This document shows, one piece after another, positions 7,091-13,310 of a stretch of 16,188 nucleotides of DNA (position 1 is the first letter of the stretch; every line of letters begins with the position of its first letter). The stretch spans positions 1 to 16,188 of the forward strand of contig JAITNR010000247.1 of NCBI GenBank assembly GCA_031290375.1, read 5' to 3'. The position numbers were made by a program, and so were the translations under genes. Below the pieces are notes generated by a model. The model did not search any database and had not been told where the DNA came from. It was given only the letters and a program-made list of their open reading frames with translations. The stretch comes from Prevotellaceae bacterium. Lineage in GTDB: Bacteria; Bacteroidota; Bacteroidia; Bacteroidales; Paludibacteraceae.

Positions 7091-7141
7091 ACGTTTTGCC
7101 TTTAGCGTCGGTCGTCCCTCCCTCCGCTTTTGGCAAAACGT
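7091..7141. repeat. Inverted repeat just downstream of the DGR variable repeat
   Basis: A perfect 10-bp inverted repeat, ACGTTTTGCC (7091-7100) and GGCAAAACGT (7132-7141), is followed inside by a 3x3 internal loop and a further 4-bp stem (7104-7107 with 7125-7128). It begins 20 bases past the end of the VR. Known DGRs often carry a hairpin or cruciform close downstream of the VR that promotes homing. This one has a larger loop than the Bordetella phage example, so the equivalence is inferred. Confidence 0.6.
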
Positions 7142-7151
7142 TCTGCTTGCT

Positions 7152-8279
7152 TTACTTTGAACTGCGGGCAAGGCGGAAGCCCAGATTGCTGCTGCGAATG
7201 CTCGGCGCATCGCCGCTGCGGTAGGCAACGCGGCAGCGCCCCGCCGTGCTGCTCCAGCCGCCGCCACGATACACGCGGTAAGAGCAGCTGCTATCAGAGC
7301 AATCTTCACACCATTCCCACACATTTCCAGTCATGTCGTATATACCCAAAGCATTTGCTTTCTTCTGACCTGCGGGGTGCGTTTTTGCGCCCGAATTATC
7401 GGTGTACCACGCCACTTCGCCAATAATGTTACTTCCTGAATATTCATACGAACTATTCCTGTTGCCCTCGTTGGCGGCATACACCCACTCTTTTTCGGTA
7501 GGCAAGCGGTAGTCGCCGCCGGTCATGCTGTTCAATTTGGAAATAAATGCCTTTGCGTCGTCCCAACTTACCTTTTCTACCGGATTGTTTGGGCTTTTAA
7601 ATTCAGAAGGATTGCTTCCCATCACGGCTTCCCACTGCGACTGCGTTACTTCGTATTTGCCGATATAAAAACCCGACATGGCAGTAATTCCGCTGCCCAA
7701 GCCTTCGACATACACCATTTCAATACCGTCGGGGTTGTAGATTGAACCATTGGTTTTGCTGCCGGACGAAGAGGTGGAAGAGGCAGCGTATCCTGAATTG
7801 CCACTGCTACCCCTTTCGCCAAACATTGAAGCAATAACTGCATCACAAGCTGCCTCTATATCACTAATGCCTGTAAAAGTTTTGGGGCGTGCCGTACCTG
7901 AAATTTCAGCCGTCTCTACCTCTACAAGTCGGGCAGAAATAAAATATTGTCCGTCCATTACGCCAATTTTCACTGCACATACAAATTGAACGCCCAATTG
8001 CTTACCTACGCTTGCAATAGTCTTTTCATCTACCGCGCCACTGCGTCCGTAAGCGTGTTCCTTGTTTATTTGAGTAAGAAAAACCGATGTGCGTTCCATA
8101 GCACTGTATGTTCCCCGCTTCACAATGGCATTTGTAAGCATTTCGCCTGCAAACTCGGCGTAACCTTTCTTTGATTGGTCATCGGTATAGATTGCCACTT
8201 TTTGCTTTTTCTCTCCCGGTTGTCCAAAGACAACGCCTGCACACATCACGGCAAGCAATAAAATAAATGCTTTTTTCAT
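7152..8279 (-). CDS. DGR target: secreted CsgG/FlgO-like protein with FGE-sulfatase (C-type-lectin-fold) variable domain
   Basis: This 375-residue protein is the diversified receptor. It has a signal peptide (1-19, no lipobox) and an N-terminal module at about 27-152 resembling the CsgG/FlgO/LpoB fold. A Ser/Gly linker spans about 154-178. An FGE-sulfatase domain runs from about 181 to 375, with MVYVEGLGSG, YIGKYEVTQSQWEAVMG, NPVEKVSWDDAKAF, YRLPTEKEWVYAA, DMTGNVWEWCED and the terminal GFRLARS. FGE-type domains with a C-terminal lectin fold are a standard DGR scaffold and are used there for ligand binding, not catalysis. Residues 332-373 are the VR. Relative to the TR, 16 codons differ and 15 residues change, mostly Asn to Ser, Tyr, Gly, Asp, Arg or Ile. 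The gene starts 17 bases after the previous paralogue and is likely cotranscribed with it. The ligand is unknown. Confidence 0.95.
   Translation of the reverse strand: MKKAFILLLAVMCAGVVFGQPGEKKQKVAIYTDDQSKKGYAEFAGEMLTNAIVKRGTYSAMERTSVFLTQINKEHAYGRSGAVDEKTIASVGKQLGVQFVCAVKIGVMDGQYFISARLVEVETAEISGTARPKTFTGISDIEAACDAVIASMFGERGSSGNSGYAASSTSSSGSKTNGSIYNPDGIEMVYVEGLGSGITAMSGFYIGKYEVTQSQWEAVMGSNPSEFKSPNNPVEKVSWDDAKAFISKLNSMTGGDYRLPTEKEWVYAANEGNRNSSYEYSGSNIIGEVAWYTDNSGAKTHPAGQKKANALGIYDMTGNVWEWCEDCSDSSCSYRVYRGGGWSSTAGRCRVAYRSGDAPSIRSSNLGFRLARSSK
7162..7285 (-). repeat. DGR variable repeat (VR)
   Basis: This is the 3' end of the target gene, stopping 7 bases before its TAA (7154-7152). It differs from the TR only at TR adenines. 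The last 27 bases on the coding strand (7188-7162) are identical to the TR and GC-rich (GGGCTTCCGCCTTGCCCGC), the likely initiation-of-mutagenic-homing site. Just past the shared end the two differ at two bases: VR TTCAAAG against TR CACAAAA. Similar small IMH/IMH* differences in known DGRs keep the TR from being overwritten. Confidence 0.97.
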
Positions 8280-8296
8280 ATTTCGCTAATTAAAAT

Positions 8297-8809
8297 TTAT
8301 TGTCCAAAAACGCCCTGTATGGTACGGGTGCTTTTGGTTTGAATTAATAACTGTGTTGCCACCGATACGCAAACATCCTCCAAATCGTCCAATGTGAAGG
8401 TGAAAGGCTTGGTACTGTTGCGTACCGCTGCCGTTTCCACATCAAGCAGACGGGCTTGTACAAACTGTTTGTCGGCTATCTTACCGATTTTAACTACGCA
8501 AACCAATTTTGTACCGAATTGTTTGCCGAGTTTGGCTATCTGCTCGTCGTCCACATTGCCGCTGCGTTGATGTTCGTGTTCCTTGTTCATGGCTTTGAGG
8601 AACTCTGCGGTGCGTTCTACGGCACTATACCCGCTGTTGTGTGTGATGGCGTCCACCAGATAGGCACCTACAAATTCACCGAGTCCTTCCTCTTCGCCGC
8701 CGGTTACATAGACGGCAACTTTCTGTTGCTGTTGCTTTTTGCTCTGCCCGAAGGCAACGCCTGCACTTATAGTGCAAAAGGCTAAAATTAAAATTACTGT
8801 TTTTCTCAT
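8297..8809 (-). CDS. Secreted CsgG/FlgO-like paralogue of the DGR target N-terminal module (short form A)
   Basis: This 170-residue exported protein has a signal peptide of about 21 residues ending VAFGQ, a Gln-rich stretch (KKQQQQKVAVY) and one CsgG/FlgO-like module. Its best conserved text is YSAVERTAEFLKAMNKEHEH, RSGNVDDEQIAKLGKQFG, LVCVVKI and ARLLDVETA. The same blocks occur in the N-terminal half of the DGR target and in the two genes upstream. No lectin-fold domain or variable repeat is attached. The fold in known relatives is periplasmic or outer-membrane associated, so an envelope role in a complex with the target is a reasonable inference. It is spaced 22 bases from the preceding gene and 17 from the target gene. 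Confidence 0.75.
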   Translation of the reverse strand: MRKTVILILAFCTISAGVAFGQSKKQQQQKVAVYVTGGEEEGLGEFVGAYLVDAITHNSGYSAVERTAEFLKAMNKEHEHQRSGNVDDEQIAKLGKQFGTKLVCVVKIGKIADKQFVQARLLDVETAAVRNSTKPFTFTLDDLEDVCVSVATQLLIQTKSTRTIQGVFGQ

Positions 8810-8831
8810 GATTTTATTAATTTATTAAAAA

Positions 8832-9356
8832 TTATTTATTTATATCTTTTGCGCCATCTGCATTTTCTTTTACCGTTTCACTTGTTAATTTCGCGGTAAT
8901 ATCCTGTGCTACGTTCATCAATTCGTCCATACTGCTCAAGGCACTTATTGCATTTGCTATCTTGATGATTTCGGCGGTTTCTATGTTAATCAGTCGTGCA
9001 GACACCCGTTTTTTCCCTTCTGCTACATCTTTGACCGTAATCATGCACACCAACTGCACCCCAAACTGCCTTCCCAAACGGGACATTTCAGTATCACTCA
9101 CATTGCCTGTTTGTTGGTACTTTTGTTCTTTCTTCAATTCAGCAAGGAAACTCGCGCTGCGGGTAATAACACTATATTTTCCATTGCTTATAAAAGCGGA
9201 TAGCAAGAAATCACTCAACATTTCGTTTATACCGGCATCTTGTCCGCCGCTTACACACATGGCAACTTTCTGTTGCTGTTGCTTTATGTCCTGCCCGAAG
9301 GCAACGTTTGCACTTATAGTGCAAAGGGCTAAAATTAGAATTGTTATTCTTTTCAT
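8832..9356 (-). CDS. Secreted CsgG/FlgO-like paralogue (short form B)
   Basis: This 174-residue exported protein is built like its downstream neighbour: signal peptide ending VAFGQ, Gln-rich KQQQQKVAM, then a single CsgG/FlgO-like module. Conserved blocks are YSVITRSASFLAELKKEQKY, TGNVSDTEMSRLGRQFG and ARLINIETAEI. The last 20 residues (KLTSETVKENADGAKDINK region) are hydrophilic. Its first 85 bases or so are very similar at DNA level to those of the gene at 8809-8297, suggesting recent tandem duplication or conversion. The ERT of its paralogues is changed to TRS, so it may have diverged in function. Its exact role is unknown. Confidence 0.72.
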   Translation of the reverse strand: MKRITILILALCTISANVAFGQDIKQQQQKVAMCVSGGQDAGINEMLSDFLLSAFISNGKYSVITRSASFLAELKKEQKYQQTGNVSDTEMSRLGRQFGVQLVCMITVKDVAEGKKRVSARLINIETAEIIKIANAISALSSMDELMNVAQDITAKLTSETVKENADGAKDINK

Positions 9357-9383
9357 GATTTAGTAATTATAGTATATAGATTA

Positions 9384-10691
9384 TTATGGTATAATAAACA
9401 AAGCATTATTTCGTATGACATTGTTAGCTTGGCATCCCAACTTAACAATAATGTTAGAACCAGAGGATGTTCCACCGCTTTCGCCTGAAGAAGCATCAAC
9501 ATAGGCTGAAACCGCTTGTTGTTGTTGCTTTCTGCTGTCATTTGCTATGCACTCAAGCAATGCCATAGAATAGGCTACTCCCAAAGAATTATCCAAATCA
9601 CGGATTATGCCACTAATTTCATCATCTTTGAGTATTCCCTCATATTTGTCGGTATAGCGATACTGCTGCTCCTCGAATTGAAAGTGTTCTTCTTCTTCGA
9701 CTTGTTGTGTTTTTTTTATTTGACCAGCTATTGAAACATTGCCTTTTATTTCGGATTCCTGTACATACAGCGAGAAAGAGGGCTGTTCATCTTCACGTTT
9801 TTCTTTCACCGTATATCGTATATTCTTTGTTGTCTCCGCTGCATTATCTGTTATTACACTCTTATAAAGACTTTCGAACACGACTCTTATTTTATCTTCT
9901 TTTACGGTATCATTATCAACTGCTATCGAAACAAATAGTTCATTATATTCATTCTTAGCTATTTTAGTAATGGTATAACTGTCGGGTAACGAAAAATTGC
10001 ACCTTTGAATGCGTTGGACTTTACTCGTTTTTATCCCTTTTTTCTCTTCTGACATGGAACTTGCACTATATTGTATTTCTATTTCATTTTGTACTACATA
10101 CGACAGCAAAGCGGCATATACAGCGTATTGTTGCGCCATTTCGGAATTATCCAACGGCAACGAAACACCTACATACTCATTTTTAGGAGGATTGAAAAAC
10201 CATAGGGGAGCTGACTTCACTACTTCAGTGGTGCGCTCCAGCATTTCTTGCGCTACGATTTGTGCTATTTTTATAAGCGAATTGACATTGGTATTGGTGA
10301 GTGGTTTACTGGCTGTAGCCTCTACTATTCCCGTTTCTACATTTATCAGACGCGCAGCCAAAAGGCTACCGCCGTATGAAGATTTGCTCATATTAACTGC
10401 GCACACATACTGCACGCCCGCCTGTTTTCCCAAACGCGAAAGCTGGTCGTCGTCCACATTGCCGCTGCGTTCGTAGTTTTGCTCTTTGCTCAGTTGTTGC
10501 AAAAACGCCATCGTGCGCTCTATCGCAACATACGACTGGTTTTGGCTGATTGCCTCAACCAGCTTTTCGCCCAAAATTTCGTTGTCGCCGGCTTCCTTGC
10601 CGCCTGTTACATAGACGGCAACTTTTTGCTGCCCAAAAGCAACGCCTGCACATATAAAGACAAGCAGTAAAAACATTATCTTTTTCATCAT
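9384..10691 (-). CDS. Secreted two-domain protein: CsgG/FlgO-like module plus LPP20-like C-terminal region
   Basis: This 435-residue exported protein has a signal peptide ending VAFGQ. The CsgG/FlgO-like module lies at about 22-155 (YVAIERTMAFLQQLSKEQNY, RSGNVDDDQLSRLGKQAG, ARLINVETG). A second region from about 161 begins APLWFFNPPKNEYVGVS and continues with Ala-rich helix text (AQQYAVYAALLSYV). That resembles the start of LPP20-type domains, as in the gene at 11948-10857. The rest is hydrophilic with charged strands (EEEEHFQFEEQQYRY) and a Ser/Gly-rich patch near 402-415. It links the two protein families of this cluster in one chain, which supports the idea that they work together. Two ATG codons in a row at 10691 and 10688 leave the exact start open. 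Confidence 0.75.
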   Translation of the reverse strand: MMKKIMFLLLVFICAGVAFGQQKVAVYVTGGKEAGDNEILGEKLVEAISQNQSYVAIERTMAFLQQLSKEQNYERSGNVDDDQLSRLGKQAGVQYVCAVNMSKSSYGGSLLAARLINVETGIVEATASKPLTNTNVNSLIKIAQIVAQEMLERTTEVVKSAPLWFFNPPKNEYVGVSLPLDNSEMAQQYAVYAALLSYVVQNEIEIQYSASSMSEEKKGIKTSKVQRIQRCNFSLPDSYTITKIAKNEYNELFVSIAVDNDTVKEDKIRVVFESLYKSVITDNAAETTKNIRYTVKEKREDEQPSFSLYVQESEIKGNVSIAGQIKKTQQVEEEEHFQFEEQQYRYTDKYEGILKDDEISGIIRDLDNSLGVAYSMALLECIANDSRKQQQQAVSAYVDASSGESGGTSSGSNIIVKLGCQANNVIRNNALFIIP

Positions 10692-10728
10692 TCGTTATTT
10701 CTTTAATTATTTTTCATCCGTCTATACT

Positions 10729-10846
10729 GTGATTTTAATATGATTAATTTGATTTTTGTGATTAATCCCCGCGTTTCGTTTCTATTGATATGTATGTCCT
10801 GCAGGCAAGCAAATCATATAAATCAAACAAATCACATTAAAATCAC
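10729..10846. repeat. Long imperfect inverted repeat in the intergenic gap
   Basis: The 35-base arms are 10729-10763 and 10812-10846. They pair with about five mismatches around a 48-base loop. The first 11 bases (GTGATTTTAAT) pair perfectly. Each arm repeats TGATT at about 9-11 base intervals. This is the only large gap (165 bases) in the minus-strand gene row. It could be a terminator or attenuator, an mRNA-stabilising hairpin or a small mobile palindrome. Confidence 0.7.
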
Positions 10847-10856
10847 CGTTCAGACA

Positions 10857-11948
10857 TTAATTCTTAATCATCGGAATTACTTTTTCCACAATTTTATCAG
10901 TCAATCCGTCAAAGGCTTCTTCTGTTGCCTTAGCGCGATTCTTGTTTGTCCAGCCGCCTTTGGTTTCCGCGATTTTCGGCATCTGCATTTTTTGCGTGCG
11001 TGCATTGTAAACGCTTACCGTGGCATTGGCATAGCAAAAAACGATATTGTCGGGCGCATCGTTGCAGCGGGCAAGAGAGGCATTGACCTTAATAATATAA
11101 TCGGCTTCTTCTTCCATTTCCACAATAGAACATTGGCAGCCTCCTTCGGTAAGCAGTCCGGGCAGGCGGTCGGCAATATGCACTACGTTTTGTCCATTCA
11201 CCGTTTCGTTACATTCCACATATACGAAAGTGCTGTTTTCCAAATCGGTAATTGTTTGTATCAAGGTATTGCGCAAGCGTTCGCTACGTCTTTGCAGCAA
11301 AGTATTGTCGTCAGCCGAGCCATCAACCGCCGTAAGCAAATCCTGTGCATAAGCCACTTTAGCAAAGAAAGGCACTGCAATTTCGCATTGACGGCGGGCT
11401 TTCATTTTGTAGCCCTTTTCTACCAGTTCCGAAGCGGTTTGCAATGCACCGTCTATTTTGTTCAGATTAAGCGTGATTTGCTTTTGATAATAAGCAATCA
11501 GGTCTGTGCGCTTAACAAAGGCAAAGGCATATATAGAATTGTCTTTAGGATTTAAATAGGTAGAAACATTGCTGCCAACCACTTCGGTTTGCGAGGCGGT
11601 TTTAATTTCTAATTGAAATTTTGAAAAAATTTGCTCCTCAATATTGCTGCCGCTGTAACTGACATCAATTGATTTTTTTTCGGTTTCGACCAGCACGCGC
11701 ACACGGTCGGACAATTCGCCAATGGCAATCTGTTTTGCACGGTTGGTGGCGTTGGTAACATTGCCCGTTGAGGCAACCGATATTTGTGCAAATCCAGTAT
11801 AATACTCATTTTGCGGATATTGCACGGAACGCACATCACCTTCGAACCACGAAGGTGCTGTACCTTGCGCAAAAAGGGTGCAAGGCAACAGCAACAACGC
11901 AAAAACCAATACTGTGACACGCTTTTTATTATTTGTTATTTTTTTCAT
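10857..11948 (-). CDS. Secreted LPP20-like protein
   Basis: This 363-residue exported protein has a signal peptide (about 1-28, ending LFAQ, with no lipobox). The mature start APSWFEGDV, then YYTGFAQISVASTG and an Ala/Lys-rich helix (ATNRAKQIAIGELSDRVRV), matches the LPP20 pattern of a Trp-containing strand followed by repeated AxxxA helix text. A middle helical part (about 175-245) and a C-terminal part with strands (about 250-345) follow. LPP20-like proteins are envelope proteins of largely unknown function. The start codon lies 20 bases inside the preceding lipoprotein gene in another frame, so the two are cotranslated. It precedes the 165-base hairpin gap. Confidence 0.72.
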   Translation of the reverse strand: MKKITNNKKRVTVLVFALLLLPCTLFAQGTAPSWFEGDVRSVQYPQNEYYTGFAQISVASTGNVTNATNRAKQIAIGELSDRVRVLVETEKKSIDVSYSGSNIEEQIFSKFQLEIKTASQTEVVGSNVSTYLNPKDNSIYAFAFVKRTDLIAYYQKQITLNLNKIDGALQTASELVEKGYKMKARRQCEIAVPFFAKVAYAQDLLTAVDGSADDNTLLQRRSERLRNTLIQTITDLENSTFVYVECNETVNGQNVVHIADRLPGLLTEGGCQCSIVEMEEEADYIIKVNASLARCNDAPDNIVFCYANATVSVYNARTQKMQMPKIAETKGGWTNKNRAKATEEAFDGLTDKIVEKVIPMIKN

Positions 11949-12546
11949 AATCTTTCAAATCTTCATTAAATTGTTTCATGTAGCGGTCGAAATCATAATC
12001 GGCTTTCAGCAGTTTTTCGTTGTTCAACGCTTCGTAGAGTTGTTTCACTACTTTCTGCTTGCCGAACTCAATAGTAACATAGCAGTTGTACGAGCCGTTC
12101 TGCGTATTCACCGTGTATTTTTCGCAGGAAGTGCGGTAGCCCGACACATTAGCTTTGGCAATCAGTTTCGATACTGTTACCATCTTGTCGTGAAACTCTT
12201 CGCCATCTGCATTGATGGACACGCCCACTTTTTGATTTTCCATCGACATTACGCCCGCCAGTTTTGAGGCAAGGTTCGCCAGTGCATTCTGATAGGCACG
12301 GTCTTTCGCCATAGCGCGGTCTTTGCTGTTGCCTGTGGCGTTTACGCGCAAAAATTCCTCGTCGGAATCTATGCCCGAACAGGGAAAGGTAATTTCCACT
12401 TCAGCCGGCACACCCACCTGCTTTGGCATTTCTGTTTTGTCAGTTACCGATACCGGCTTTGCTACATTTTTTGTACTTCTGCAACCCGTAATTAATACGC
12501 TTGCGATTACTGCCGTTACGGCAATTGTAAAATAACACTTCTTCAT
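11929..12546 (-). CDS. LPP20-like outer-membrane lipoprotein
   Basis: This 205-residue protein has a lipoprotein signal: MKKCYFTIAVTAVIASVLITGC, with lipobox LITGC and Cys22 as the lipidated residue. The mature part has the Ala-rich helix of LPP20-like proteins (KDRAMAKDRAYQNALANLAS) after FLRVNATGNS. Strand text YNCYVTIEFGKQKVVKQLYE follows, and the C-terminus is charged. It is the first gene of the minus-strand row that leads to the DGR and overlaps the next gene by 20 bases. As the only recognisable lipoprotein in the row, it could anchor the assembly to a membrane. This is inference. Confidence 0.75.
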   Translation of the reverse strand: MKKCYFTIAVTAVIASVLITGCRSTKNVAKPVSVTDKTEMPKQVGVPAEVEITFPCSGIDSDEEFLRVNATGNSKDRAMAKDRAYQNALANLASKLAGVMSMENQKVGVSINADGEEFHDKMVTVSKLIAKANVSGYRTSCEKYTVNTQNGSYNCYVTIEFGKQKVVKQLYEALNNEKLLKADYDFDRYMKQFNEDLKDYEKNNK

Positions 12547-12820
12547 ACTTTTGAATTTTTTAAAAATAAAATTTCCCTACTCATAAGGCTTTTCGGATAC
12601 GCCCCGTTTTTTTTTAGGTGGTTTCTGAACTCCACCGTATTTGATATGTTAATTCTGAAAATTATTATTCCCTTTATAATTCGTAATCAATTGCGGAATG
12701 CAACAAAAAATCCTCGAAAGAGATGTTAGTTCTCTCGAAGTTATCAGAAATTTTCTCCGACTTTCGTTAGAAAAAATTAGTTGGGATTTCTTGCGTAAAT
12801 GATTGTTTTTTATTATATTC

Positions 12821-12830
12821 CGCGCGCGCG
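12821..12830. repeat. (CG)5 alternating tract
   Basis: Ten bases of perfect CG alternation stand in otherwise AT-rich DNA, 26 bases from the (TG)14 tract. Alternating purine-pyrimidine runs of this kind favour Z-DNA under negative supercoiling. Confidence 0.8.
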
Positions 12831-12854
12831 TAAATAAATGGTGTGGGACTTGCT

Positions 12855-12887
<33 letters not shown>

Positions 12888-13035
12888 AACAATATTTTCC
12901 ATATTACCAAATATTTTAGTCATAAAAAATGTTAAAACATTTTTATTTGCTGAATAACCAATGACTGATAGTGAGTTAGGTAACATGTGTTGAGTTAATT
13001 GTTAATAAAAACCTACATAAGTTCAAAATCGGATG

Positions 13036-13067
13036 CAAAGGTAGATATAATTTTTGGATTGTGCAAA
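13036..13067 (-). promoter_or_regulatory. Bacteroidetes-type promoter for the minus-strand envelope/DGR operon
   Basis: On the minus strand TTTG (13067-13064) is followed after 20 bases by TACCTTTG (13043-13036). This is a full match to the -33 and -7 consensus with normal spacing. Transcription would start near 13029, giving a leader of about 480 bases before the first start codon at 12546. No closer full match was found. Confidence 0.6.
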
Positions 13068-13236
13068 TTTATTTTTTATAAAATAATTCTGGATTGCTTC
13101 GTTCCTCGCAATGACGCAAAGGGCAAGAGCAATGGTACCCCATTATTCATTATTCATCATAATTCGTAATTGAATTTAACTTTCAAAAAATAAATTAATC
13201 AGTAGCAAAAAAGTACAATAATCTGAAAAGTTTTTG

Positions 13237-13244
13237 TAATTTTG
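13237..13244 (+). promoter_or_regulatory. Putative -7 promoter element for mutS
   Basis: TAATTTTG matches TAnnTTTG and lies 67 bases before the mutS ATG. No good -33 TTTG was seen at the expected distance. It is divergent from the promoter at 13067-13036, with about 170 bases between them. Confidence 0.45.
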
Positions 13245-13310
13245 CACACCAAATTCAGAATTGTAATAACAATATTACTGTGAATTTTAATTTTAAATAG
13301 TAAATAAATT

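Noticed and set aside
10740..11555. Plus-strand open frame of 271 codons
   Set aside because: It is the antisense shadow of the LPP20-like gene and crosses the hairpin gap. It has no recognisable motif.
12601..12636. T9 run and small GGTGG/CCACC hairpin as a terminator
   Set aside because: The T run precedes the hairpin on the plus strand and is an A run on the minus strand, so neither orientation fits an intrinsic terminator.
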